DNA from: Umezawaea sp049997955
Lineage (GTDB): Bacteria; Actinomycetota; Actinomycetes; Mycobacteriales; Pseudonocardiaceae
Assembly: GCA_049997955.1 (NCBI GenBank)
Contig: JAEBDY010000010.1
Span: 1-64,000, forward strand
Direction: 5' to 3'
DNA length: 64,000 nucleotides
Below the pieces are notes generated by a model, which saw only the letters and a list, made by a program, of their open reading frames with translations, had not been told where the DNA came from and did no database searches. Positions within the stretch are counted from its first letter, which is position 1. Every line of letters starts with the position of its first letter. This document shows positions 43,900-52,350 of this stretch, in pieces. Both the position numbers and the translations under genes were made by a program.

Positions 43900-44319
43900 C
43901 TAGATCTTGCGGCGCACCAGGGTCAGCCCACGGGTCGACGACCTGCCCGAAGAAGTGCGTGTTGTCCAGCACCACCAACCCTCCGGGCCGCACCAGCTTG
44001 ACCGACCGCTCGTAGTAGGCGGGGTACCCGGCCTTGTCGGCGTCGATGAACACCAGGTCGAACCCGTCCGCCCCGCCGTCGTCCAGGGTCAGCGCGCCGG
44101 TCACGACGGCCGCGGCCACCTCGCCGAGGCTCTGCCCCACCACCGCCGCGGAGCGCACCCGAGCGAGTCCCACACCGCAGCCAGCGACACCTGCACGGCG
44201 AACAGCAGCGTCTGCACCACGTCGACCCGGTCGAGCATGGACCGGGTCAGCTGGTCCGCCACCGGCCAGTCGACGAACGGCTCCAGCGCCTGCGCGCACT
44301 CGTCCATCCGCTCCCATCC
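43900..44319 (-). pseudogene. Fused remnants of a PKS acyltransferase domain and an O-methyltransferase
   Basis: The first part (44319 to about 44090) is PKS AT sequence: WERMDECAQALEPFVDW, RVDVVQTLLFAVQVSLAAVW, then after a frameshift near 44155 AVVGQSLGEVAAAVVTGAL with the AT serine. It runs in frame into class I O-methyltransferase sequence (GFDLVFIDADKAGY, RPGGLVVLDNTHFFGQVVDP). A further gap with frame change joins this to the usual end GLTLVRRKI and a stop at 43900. The methyltransferase part resembles FkbG-type enzymes of methoxymalonyl-ACP synthesis. No functional product is possible. Confidence 0.78.
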
Positions 44320-44443
44320 GCTTCCTCCCCCCGCAGGCGGCCGGCGCACAGGGGCTGCACCGGACCCGGACGGAGGCGCGCCGACACCCGGCCCGTGCGC
44401 CGGTCCCGCAGGCCTGGTCGACGTCCTGCGGGGGAACACGACG

Positions 44444-44480
44444 CTGGCCCCGGCGGGTGACCGAAACCCGCCGGGGCCAG
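44444..44480. terminator. Strong hairpin terminator after MMPL gene
   Basis: A perfect 15-bp stem (CTGGCCCCGGCGGGT and its complement) with a 7-base loop, 68 bases past the stop of the MMPL gene. It separates the intact MMPL unit from the decayed region. Confidence 0.85.
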
Positions 44481-44547
44481 GACCGAGTCCTGCGTGAGCC
44501 GTACTGGATCGGCGGCCACCCGAGGTGCGCCGCCGATCAGCCGGGGC

Positions 44548-46731
44548 TCAGGTGACGTCGACCGTCGACCGCTCGTCGACCGGCGCGGACGTCCGGGACT
44601 TCTTGTCATCGTCGAGCGCGGAGCCCTCCGCGTCGAGCGTGGGCAGCCAGCGCAACCAGCTCGGCAGCCACCACGCGCGGTCGCCGAGCAGTGCCAGCGC
44701 CGCCGGGACGAGGATCATCCGGACCACGAAGGCGTCGACGAGGATGCCGAAGGCGAGTGCGAACGCGATGGACTTGATGGTGGTGTCGCCCGCCGGGACG
44801 AACCCGGCGAACACCGCGAACATGATCAGCGCGGCGGCGGTGACCACGGGAGCGGCCTGCCGGAAACCGGTGACGATCGCGTCCCGCGGTGAGGCGCCGT
44901 GGTTGTGGGCCTCGTGCATCCGCGACACCAGGAAGACCTGGTAGTCCATGGCCAGGCCGAACAGGATGCCGATGACCAGGATCGGGCTGAGGCTGATCAG
45001 CGGCCCGGTGGTGTCGAGGTTGACGACCTCGCCCAGCCAGCCCCACTGGAACACCGCGACGGTCGCGCCGAGCGAGGCGCCGATGGTCAGCAGGAAGCCG
45101 AGCACGCCGACGAGCGGGACCAGCAGCGACCGGAAGACCAGCACCAGCAGGATCAGGGCCAGGCCGACGACGACGGCCAGGTAGATCGGCAGGGCGCGGT
45201 CCAGCGCGGTGGCGACGTCGACGCTGACGGCGGTGGCCCCGCTGACCGCGGTGGTGGCGCCGTCGATGTCCGCCAACTGGGCGCGCAGGTCGGCGACGAC
45301 CTGCTCGGTGGCCTGGGTGGCCGGACCGGACTCGGGGATGACGGTGAGCAGCGCGGCGGAGTTGTCGGCGTTGGGGATGGGGGGCGCGACGAAGGCGACG
45401 TCGTTCAGGGTCTTGACGTCCTCGGCCGCGGTGGTGGCGATGCCCTTGGCGTCCTGGCCCTCGATCAGGACGACCAGCGGCCCGTTCATCCCGGCCCCGA
45501 AGCCGTCGGCGATCAGCTGCTCGGCGCGGGCCTGGGTGCTGCCCTGGGCCTGCGTCGGCACCAGCGTGGTCTGCAGCGACGTCACCGGCACGGCGACGAT
45601 GCCCAGCGCCACCACGGCCAGCAGCAGCGCGGGCAGCCGGTGGCGGGTGACCGTGCCGACCCAGCCGGAGTAGAAGCCCCCGGTCGGGACCTCCGTCGTG
45701 GTCGGCGCGGTCCGCTGCTTGCGGGGCAGCGCGCGGACGCCGAGGAAGCCGAGCACGGCCGGGACGAGGGTGAGGGCGACCAGGACGGAGACCACGATGG
45801 TCGACGCCGCGGCGATGCCCATCTGGGTGAGGAACGGGATGCCCGCGACGAACAGGCCCGCCAGTGCGATGACCACGGTGATGCCCGCGGTGACGACGGC
45901 CGACCCCGCGGTGCCCACGGCGGTGGCGACCGCGTTGCCGACGTCCGCGCCGCCGCGCAGCTCCTGCCGGTACCGGTTGATGATGAAGAGCGCGTAGTCG
46001 ATGCCCACCGCCAGGCCCAGCATCGCCGCCAGCGTCGGGGTCGTGGACTGGAGGTCCATGAAGCCGGTGGCGATGGTGATGCCCAGGACGCCGATGCCCA
46101 CGCCGACCGACGCGGTCAGCAGGTTCATCCCGGCCGTGACCAGCGAACCGTAGGTCAGCGCCAGGATCAGCAGCGCGATGACCACGCCGACCACCTCGGT
46201 CACGCCGCCGATGTGCGGGGGCGCGGTGACGGCCTCGCCGGTCACCTCGGCGGTCAGGTCTGCGCTGTTCGCGGCGGCCACGGCGTCCAGCAGCGCGGTC
46301 CGCTGCTCCGCGGTGACCTCACCCCGCTCGACGGCGTAGGTCACGGTGCTGTAGGCGGTGCCGAAGTTCGGCGAGACGGCGGGAGCGGCCGGGTCGAGCG
46401 GGTTGGCGGCCGAGGCCACGCCGGGGAGCGCGGACAGCTTCGCCACGAGTTCGCCGAGGCGCTGGGCGTTGGCCGGATCGGTCATCAGCTGACCGTCCGG
46501 GAGGCGCACCACCACCTTCGCGGTCACGCCGTCGCCCGTGCCGAACTCCTGCTCGATCTTCTCCAGCGCGGTGGTGGACTCCTGCCCCGGCATGGAGAAG
46601 CTGTTCGAGGTCTCCCCGGCGAGCGTCACGGCGCCCACACCGGAGCCGACCAGGACGGCCAGCCACACCAGGACGACGAGCAGCCGTCGCCGGTGGACGC
46701 CCAGACCGAGTCTGTGCAGCAGACGTGCCAT
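44548..46731 (-). CDS. MMPL/RND-family membrane transporter
   Basis: The 727-residue protein has 12 predicted membrane helices in two halves, each with a large extracytoplasmic loop after helix 1 or helix 7. Family landmarks are VGIDYALFIINRYRQEL in the first half and LAMDYQVFLVSRMHEAH in the second (the GxDY and MDY motifs of MMPL helices 4 and 10). In actinobacteria such proteins export lipids or hydrophobic antibiotics using the proton gradient. ATG 46731 with GGAGG ten bases upstream is chosen. The TetR-type gene ends five bases upstream, so they form an operon. Confidence 0.92.
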   Translation of the reverse strand: MARLLHRLGLGVHRRRLLVVLVWLAVLVGSGVGAVTLAGETSNSFSMPGQESTTALEKIEQEFGTGDGVTAKVVVRLPDGQLMTDPANAQRLGELVAKLSALPGVASAANPLDPAAPAVSPNFGTAYSTVTYAVERGEVTAEQRTALLDAVAAANSADLTAEVTGEAVTAPPHIGGVTEVVGVVIALLILALTYGSLVTAGMNLLTASVGVGIGVLGITIATGFMDLQSTTPTLAAMLGLAVGIDYALFIINRYRQELRGGADVGNAVATAVGTAGSAVVTAGITVVIALAGLFVAGIPFLTQMGIAAASTIVVSVLVALTLVPAVLGFLGVRALPRKQRTAPTTTEVPTGGFYSGWVGTVTRHRLPALLLAVVALGIVAVPVTSLQTTLVPTQAQGSTQARAEQLIADGFGAGMNGPLVVLIEGQDAKGIATTAAEDVKTLNDVAFVAPPIPNADNSAALLTVIPESGPATQATEQVVADLRAQLADIDGATTAVSGATAVSVDVATALDRALPIYLAVVVGLALILLVLVFRSLLVPLVGVLGFLLTIGASLGATVAVFQWGWLGEVVNLDTTGPLISLSPILVIGILFGLAMDYQVFLVSRMHEAHNHGASPRDAIVTGFRQAAPVVTAAALIMFAVFAGFVPAGDTTIKSIAFALAFGILVDAFVVRMILVPAALALLGDRAWWLPSWLRWLPTLDAEGSALDDDKKSRTSAPVDERSTVDVT

Positions 46732-46736
46732 GTGGA

Positions 46737-47354
46737 TCAGTCCTCCACCGGTGTCGAACCGGAAGTGTGGGAGCCCGGCCGGGAATGGCCGAGCGCGTCG
46801 AGGCAGGTCGCGATGATGTGGGGCCGCCACGCGGTCTTGTCGCCGATGCGGTGGGCGGCCAGGCTGAGCACCGCCAGGGCGCTCAGCGCGCCGATGGTGC
46901 GGACCATCCGCTCGGTCTGGTCGCCCTCGGGGTCGACGGCGAACATCTCGAAGACGAACGCGTGGTGCGCGCCGAAGCTCTCGCCGATGGGTTCGACGTC
47001 GTCCGTGGTGAGCGTCCCGAACGCCAGCGCCACCAGGCCGGGCCTGTCCAGCGCCGTGTCGATCAGCAGTTCCACCGCCCGCCGGTCGCGCGCCGGGCCG
47101 GGCGGCAGCAGGCCGACCTGGGCGAGGAGCTGGTGCCCCCGCACCTCGCCGAGCTGCCGCGCGGCCTGGAAGAGCGCTTCCTTGGACGGGTAGTGGTGCA
47201 GCAGGCCCGCCTTGGACAGGCCGACCGCGTCGGCCACGGTCTTCAGCGACGTGTGGGCGAACCCGTGCCGTGCGAACAAAGCCGCTGCCTGGTCGAGGAT
47301 CCTCTCGTCGACCTGTTGCCGGACCACTCGTGCCATGAGGTCGAGAATACCCAT
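46737..47354 (-). CDS. TetR-family repressor of the MMPL operon
   Basis: The 205-residue regulator has a helix-turn-helix at residues 16-60 (ERILDQAAALFARHGF, LKTVADAVGLSKAGLLHHYPSKEAL). The C-terminal domain contains a HRIGDKTAWRPH segment. The first ATG (47354) begins within three bases of the operator array; a second ATG at 47336 is an alternative, and no clear ribosome binding site favours either, so leaderless initiation is possible. It heads the MMPL operon and likely represses its own promoter through the palindromes just upstream. Confidence 0.9.
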   Translation of the reverse strand: MGILDLMARVVRQQVDERILDQAAALFARHGFAHTSLKTVADAVGLSKAGLLHHYPSKEALFQAARQLGEVRGHQLLAQVGLLPPGPARDRRAVELLIDTALDRPGLVALAFGTLTTDDVEPIGESFGAHHAFVFEMFAVDPEGDQTERMVRTIGALSALAVLSLAAHRIGDKTAWRPHIIATCLDALGHSRPGSHTSGSTPVED

Positions 47355-47357
47355 CGA

Positions 47358-47395
47358 CCGACCGATTCGGTCGGCAACCCGACCGAATCGGTCGG
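47358..47395. promoter_or_regulatory. Double palindromic operator before TetR-MMPL operon
   Basis: CCGACCGATTCGGTCGG (47358-47374) and CCGACCGAATCGGTCGG (47379-47395) are each near-perfect palindromes and are exact inverse copies of each other, separated by CAAC. It is four bases from the regulator's first ATG, so binding would block transcription directly. Confidence 0.85.
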
Positions 47396-47419
47396 TGACG
47401 TTGGTCGCACCCGACGTGG

Positions 47420-48136
47420 TCAGGTCAGCAGAACGCCGTCACCCGCCAGCCAGCTCCCGACGCTGACCCGGTCGAGCAGCCGCGGCACCTCGTCCAGGTC
47501 GAGCTGGACGTGCGCGCTGCCGATGACGAGCGGATCCCAGCCCAGCGGGTCGATGCCGAGCCCCGCGAGGTCGCGGACGAACCCGCCCCAGTCGAGCTTC
47601 TCGGCGCCGCGGCGCACCCCGTCCAGCGCGGCGAGCAGGTCCGGGTCGGTGATCAGGCCGGTCAGGCGGCTCCACGCCGCGTCGAGGTCCAGGTCGTGCG
47701 CCTCGGATTCCGCGTACAGCGCCTCGACGTGCGCCGCCAGCACGTCCGGGGTGGTGTCCCTGAGCAGCACCAGCAGCGAGTCGGACCGACCGCAGACCAG
47801 GTCGGCGATGTCCAGGCAGGCACGGGTCGACGCGGCCGTCTCGTACCGCCAGACACCGCTGGTCAGGTCGGCGTCGAAGCGGAACCGGACCGTGTGGATC
47901 GGCTCGAAACCGTGGCGCCGCAGGTGGTCGACGCACCGGCCCGCCGCGCGGGCGACGACGCAGTCCGGTTGGAGCACCAGCGCGGTGTGGCGTTGCACGA
48001 GGCGGCCGACGTCGTCGCCGAGCACGTCGCGGGCGTGGGCCAGGCCCGACGTGAACGCCTCGTCGCGGGCGTACGCCCGCACCTTCTCCCGGTCCGCGGT
48101 GAGGGTCCGCCAGTGCTCGTTCGCGGACGGGTCCAC
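47420..48136 (-). CDS. NDK-like protein of unknown function
   Basis: The 238-residue cytoplasmic protein has a central part that looks like a nucleoside diphosphate kinase core: TALVLQPDCVVARAAGRCVD resembles the first strand and helix (LxLxKPDxV) and DHLRRHGFEPIHTVRFRFD the next. The usual catalytic His motif (NxxHGSD) is not visible, and the nucleotide Lys is replaced by Gln in LQPD. The C-terminal about 90 residues (DAAWSRLTGLITDPDLL onward) are an added domain. Relatives occur in actinobacteria without assigned function. Kinase activity is doubtful. Confidence 0.55.
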   Translation of the reverse strand: MDPSANEHWRTLTADREKVRAYARDEAFTSGLAHARDVLGDDVGRLVQRHTALVLQPDCVVARAAGRCVDHLRRHGFEPIHTVRFRFDADLTSGVWRYETAASTRACLDIADLVCGRSDSLLVLLRDTTPDVLAAHVEALYAESEAHDLDLDAAWSRLTGLITDPDLLAALDGVRRGAEKLDWGGFVRDLAGLGIDPLGWDPLVIGSAHVQLDLDEVPRLLDRVSVGSWLAGDGVLLT

Positions 48137-48323
48137 GGGGCTCCCTCCACACGAGTCCTACCGGGACGGCACGGGCAGGGGTGAACGCCCGGCACCGCGT
48201 TGTCCAAGACGTGCCAACGTTTCCCGGTACGGGGGATCCGCCGGGCGACCGACCGATACATACTGTGCCGACTTCACGTGCCGTCACCGCGTCGACGGGC
48301 CACGCGACGACGAGAGGTGATCG

Positions 48324-49661
48324 ATGGTAGCCATGAACGCACCCGTCCAGCGAAGCGGCGTGGCGCCGGTCGTCCAGGCGCGGGTGGCGCTGTGGGCGTT
48401 CGTCGTCGTCACCGCGGCGATCGTCGAGGTCCTGTTCCTCACGGCGGGAACCGGCAAGAACGGCATCCTCACCGTCGCCAAGTTCGTCGGCCTGCACGCC
48501 GCGCTGGTCATGATCTTCCAGTTGCTGCTGGTGGCCCGGCTGCCCTGGCTGGACCGGCGCATCGGCATGGACCGGCTCACCTCGTGGCACCGCTGGGTCG
48601 GGTTCACCCTGCTGTGGACGATCCTCGCCCACGCCACCCTCGTGGTGCTCGGCTACGCCACCCTGGACAACGCCTCGATGGGCAAGACCTTCCTCGCGCT
48701 GGCGGGCGTCCCGGCGTCGTTGCTGGGCATGCTCGCGGCCGCCGTCGTCGTGGTGATCGGGGTCGTCTCCACCCGCGGCGTCCGGCGACGGCTGCGGTAC
48801 GAGACGTGGCACGGCCTGCACCTGCTGCTCTACGTGGCGCTGGGCCTGGCGTTCGCGCACCAGTTGATCGAGACGACCACGTTCGCGTCCTCGGTGTTCG
48901 CGATGGCCTTCTGGTGGGCGCTGTGGCTGTTCGCGTTCGGGTCGCTGCTCGTCGGCCGGATCGTGGTGCCGCTGGTGCGCAACTCCCGCCACCAGTTCCG
49001 CGTCGCCGCCGTCGTGCCGGAGTCGCCGACCGTGGTGTCGGTGTACATCACCGGCCGCGACCTCGAACGGCTGCCCGCCCAGGCGGGCCAGTTCGGCGTC
49101 TGGCGCTTCCCCGGCCACCACCACTGGTGGCTGGCGAACCCGTTCTCGCTGTCCGCGGCCCCCAACGGCCGCTCGCTGCGGCTGACCGCGAAAGCGGTCG
49201 GCGCCACCAGCGCGGGCCTGCGGAACCTGCGCGTCGGGTCCCGCGTGTTCCTGGAAGGCCCGTACGGCGCGTTCACCTCCCTGCACCGCAGCAGGCCGGG
49301 CGTGGTGCTGATCGCCGGCGGTGTGGGCATCACGCCCGTCCGGTCCCTGCTGGAGGAGCACACGCCGGGCGACTTCGTCGTGCTCTACCGGGTCCGCGAC
49401 GAGAGCGACGCGGTGCTGCTCACCGAGCTGCGCAACCTGGTCGCGGCCCGCCGCGGCCGACTGCACCTGCTCACCGGCAGCACCGGCTCCGGCGCGCGAC
49501 CGTTCGAGCCCGCCGCCCTGCACCACCTGGTGCCCGACATCGCCACCCGCGACGTCTACGTCTGCGGCCCGCCCGCGATGACCTCGGCCGTGCTGGCCGG
49601 GCTGCGCGGGCTGAACGTGCCCAACCGGCAGGTTCACGCGGAGAAGTTCAGCCTGGCCTGA
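48324..49661 (+). CDS. Ferric reductase-like transmembrane/FAD-NAD(P)H oxidoreductase
   Basis: The 445-residue membrane flavocytochrome starts at ATG 48324 behind GAGAGGTG. Six hydrophobic segments fill residues 20-220 with paired His residues for heme: HAALV, SWHRWVGF, AHATL, WHGLHLLLY and FAHQL. The cytoplasmic half has an FAD domain (ANPFSLSAAPNG, in place of RPYS) and an NAD(P)-binding domain (VVLIAGGVGITPVRSLL, then VYVCGPPAMTSAVLAGL). The domain plan is that of NOX/ferric reductases. It probably moves electrons across the membrane to iron or oxygen. A bidirectional hairpin follows. Confidence 0.9.
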   Translation: MVAMNAPVQRSGVAPVVQARVALWAFVVVTAAIVEVLFLTAGTGKNGILTVAKFVGLHAALVMIFQLLLVARLPWLDRRIGMDRLTSWHRWVGFTLLWTILAHATLVVLGYATLDNASMGKTFLALAGVPASLLGMLAAAVVVVIGVVSTRGVRRRLRYETWHGLHLLLYVALGLAFAHQLIETTTFASSVFAMAFWWALWLFAFGSLLVGRIVVPLVRNSRHQFRVAAVVPESPTVVSVYITGRDLERLPAQAGQFGVWRFPGHHHWWLANPFSLSAAPNGRSLRLTAKAVGATSAGLRNLRVGSRVFLEGPYGAFTSLHRSRPGVVLIAGGVGITPVRSLLEEHTPGDFVVLYRVRDESDAVLLTELRNLVAARRGRLHLLTGSTGSGARPFEPAALHHLVPDIATRDVYVCGPPAMTSAVLAGLRGLNVPNRQVHAEKFSLA

Positions 49662-49664
49662 CGA

Positions 49665-49696
49665 TCCCGGAGTGCGGCTTCGGCCGCACTCCGGGA
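49665..49696. terminator. Bidirectional hairpin terminator
   Basis: A perfect 14-bp stem (TCCCGGAGTGCGGC and its complement) with a TTCG tetraloop lies between converging genes, starting three bases after the reductase stop. Confidence 0.88.
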
Positions 49697-49701
49697 CCCG
49701 G

Positions 49702-52350
49702 CTACCGGGCGGCGCTCAGCACGTCCCGCAACGCCCTGGCGTTCTTCACCACCAGGCTCGACCCCTTGCGCGCGGCCACCTCCGCTACCTCCGCGATCCC
49801 ACCGGACGCGCCGCAGCGCGACGCGCACTCGACGGCGAGCGCGAGCAGTGCGCCAACGCGGGCGGACGGCTTGTCGCGCAACAGGATCGGCAGGGCGCTT
49901 TCGAACACCGACCACACGAGGCCGGGCGCGCTCATGTCCGCCGCCGTGCGCAGCGCCGTCACCAGTCCGTCGCGCCCGCCCAAGCCCTCGTCGACCAGCA
50001 CGGCGAGTTGCCGTCCGAGCAGGACCGGGTCGAGCTGGCCCCGTGCGGCCAGCACCAGCAGCGCGTCCACCGCCAGGTCCAGGTCCTCCGGGCGGTGGAC
50101 CAGCAGACCCCACGCCAGCGCCATGTGCACCGAGTACCCCGCCGGGCCGCCCGCCAGCACGAGGAACCGCAGGGTCGAGACGCCGAAGTCCTTCGAGCAG
50201 GTCGTGAAGTACTGGCGGGACGCGACCACGTCGCGGTGGTGCGGCAGCTGGGCGATCCAGAACGCCTGGGGCTGCTCCCTGACCTGGTGCAGCTTCGGGT
50301 ACGGCCCGACCAGCGCGGCCAGGTCGGCGGGTAGCGGCGGATCGGTGGCCACCTCCTGGGGCTTCGCCCTCAGCCCTCGCCACCGGTCGCGCGTCGTGAA
50401 CGGGTCCCAGTTGTCCGGTGTCGAGTCCTGGTGCGGGATGCCGCCCGTCCGGAGCCAGTGCGCCACCCGCTTCCCGGCGTCCGAACCGAGTTCCCCGGCC
50501 GCCGCGAGCACCCGCGGGTCGGTCGTCGGGGTCAGTCGCAGCAACGCCTGCGCCAGGTCGACCGGTCCGGGGGTGGCACCGAGTTCCTCGTAGGTCGCCA
50601 GGCGTTCCACCAGGACGGCGGCGTCCAGCGCGCCGGTGGAGAGGGTCGGCACGGCCAGCAGGAACGGCGGCGGGCCGGACCTCAGTGCGTCGATCACCTC
50701 GGTCATGCGCGCGCGGAGCGCGTCACCGGCCAGCGAGCGGGGGCGGTGGGCGAAGAGGTCGGGCTCCTCGGGCTCCTCGCCCCGCACCGCTTTCGCCACG
50801 GAGTACAGCCCGATCGGGGTGTGGCCGTCCAGCCGCCGGGGTTCCTTGCGCGTGGTCGGCTTGAGCGCGTCGGCCAGTGCGGCGCGGTCGAGGTGGGCGT
50901 GCCGTACCAGGCCGTCCAACGCCCGCTCGAACACCACCACGTCCCGGTCGCCCGCGAGGACGGCCGCGACCTCCTCGGCGACCTCGGTCGCGGTCGCGAG
51001 CGGGCCGGGCACCGGGACCGGCTCGGGCACGTCGGGCAGCACGTCGGCGAACCGCTCGGCGGGGACGTCCAACGGCGTGCCGAACAGCTCCGCCGCCCGC
51101 GCGGAAAGGCCGGGGCCCAGCCGTTCCGCGGCCGTGCGCAGCTCCGGCAGCACCGACTCCCCCGCCGCCTCGAGGTGACGGGCCACCACCTTCAGCGCGG
51201 TCTCCCGCAACGCCGAGTCCCGGTGGTCGAAGGCCACGGCCGCGGTCGTCACGACCTGGCGGGCGCGGGCCGGATCCCGCTTCGCGGCCCGGTCCAACCA
51301 GGACAGCTGCGCGCGGACGACCTTCTTCTCCGGCCGGAGCAGGACCCGCTCACCGGCCTCCGCCACGAACTCGGGCTCGACCAGCCCCGCCTCGTCGAGC
51401 GCGGCGAGGACCTCCTGCGCGTACTCGACCACCGGCGGCGACCCGTCCAGCAGCGCCAGGTGGTCCCTGGCCAGCGCGGCGTGCTCGGCGAGCGTGGGCG
51501 TCATAGCGCGCAGGCGTTCGAGGCACGGCGCCAGCTGCGTCCGCGTGCCGTCCTGGAGGAGCCGTTCGACGCCCTGGTCGAGCAGCGCGACGCGGACCTC
51601 GGCGACCCGCGCGCGGTCGGCCGGGGTGAGGTCCGCGGCGTTCAGCAGGTTCCAGAGCCACACCCCGACGTCGGGGAAGAGCGCGAAGCACCGGCGGGCG
51701 AGCACCGCGCGGTCCATCAACCCCGGCTCGGCCAGGCTGACCTCGGCCAGTTGCACCAGCGGCAGCCCGACCTCCGGTCGCGCCAGCGCCAGGGGAAGGA
51801 GGTGGCCGGTCCACGGGTCCGCGAGCAGCCGCTCCCGGAAGTCCTCGCCCCGCACCCCGCTCTCCAGGAACTCGGCGCCGTACGCGCCCCCGCTGAGCCT
51901 GCTCCAGAGCCAGGCGGTGAGGAACTCACCGGTGGTCGGCACCGGGCACCCGGTGTCGTGCACGAGGTGTTCGAGGAACGCGAACCCGAAGGTGCGCCAC
52001 TCGTACCCGCTCATCACCCCGACCAGTTCGACGCGCCACTCGACGGGGCGCAGGTCCACGACGGCGGGCAGCCAGGCTCCGCCCCCGGTCATGTCCATCA
52101 ACCGGCGCCCCCGCTCCAGCGCGCGGATCCACTCGGCCGCGGCCGTCGCGCCCTCCAGGCACCCCAGCTCGGCGGCGAGCTGGGCGTCGAGCAGGTTCGT
52201 GGGACGCCCGTACTCGTACTTGAGGTCCAGCGCCCCGCGACGAGGCGCCAGCACGGCGTCGAACTCCTCGCGCTGGACCGGGGTCAGCCCGTCCAGCTCC
52301 CGGACCACACCGGCGACGTCCCCGGCCTCCACGGCCTCCATCAAGCTCAT
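49702..52350 (-). CDS. DUF6493 family protein (SWIM partner)
   Basis: The 882-residue soluble protein is composed of many short helical repeats (for example RQVVTTAAVAFDHRDSALRE and ETALKVVARHLEAAG), suggesting a HEAT-like solenoid. I recognise it as the DUF6493 type encoded next to SWIM zinc-finger proteins in Streptomyces and relatives. The ATG at 52350 overlaps the SWIM gene stop (ATGA), giving a coupled pair. No enzymatic motif is visible. A scaffold or regulatory role with the SWIM protein is likely; whether the pair acts in regulation, repair or conflict is not known from sequence. Confidence 0.75.
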   Translation of the reverse strand: MSLMEAVEAGDVAGVVRELDGLTPVQREEFDAVLAPRRGALDLKYEYGRPTNLLDAQLAAELGCLEGATAAAEWIRALERGRRLMDMTGGGAWLPAVVDLRPVEWRVELVGVMSGYEWRTFGFAFLEHLVHDTGCPVPTTGEFLTAWLWSRLSGGAYGAEFLESGVRGEDFRERLLADPWTGHLLPLALARPEVGLPLVQLAEVSLAEPGLMDRAVLARRCFALFPDVGVWLWNLLNAADLTPADRARVAEVRVALLDQGVERLLQDGTRTQLAPCLERLRAMTPTLAEHAALARDHLALLDGSPPVVEYAQEVLAALDEAGLVEPEFVAEAGERVLLRPEKKVVRAQLSWLDRAAKRDPARARQVVTTAAVAFDHRDSALRETALKVVARHLEAAGESVLPELRTAAERLGPGLSARAAELFGTPLDVPAERFADVLPDVPEPVPVPGPLATATEVAEEVAAVLAGDRDVVVFERALDGLVRHAHLDRAALADALKPTTRKEPRRLDGHTPIGLYSVAKAVRGEEPEEPDLFAHRPRSLAGDALRARMTEVIDALRSGPPPFLLAVPTLSTGALDAAVLVERLATYEELGATPGPVDLAQALLRLTPTTDPRVLAAAGELGSDAGKRVAHWLRTGGIPHQDSTPDNWDPFTTRDRWRGLRAKPQEVATDPPLPADLAALVGPYPKLHQVREQPQAFWIAQLPHHRDVVASRQYFTTCSKDFGVSTLRFLVLAGGPAGYSVHMALAWGLLVHRPEDLDLAVDALLVLAARGQLDPVLLGRQLAVLVDEGLGGRDGLVTALRTAADMSAPGLVWSVFESALPILLRDKPSARVGALLALAVECASRCGASGGIAEVAEVAARKGSSLVVKNARALRDVLSAAR

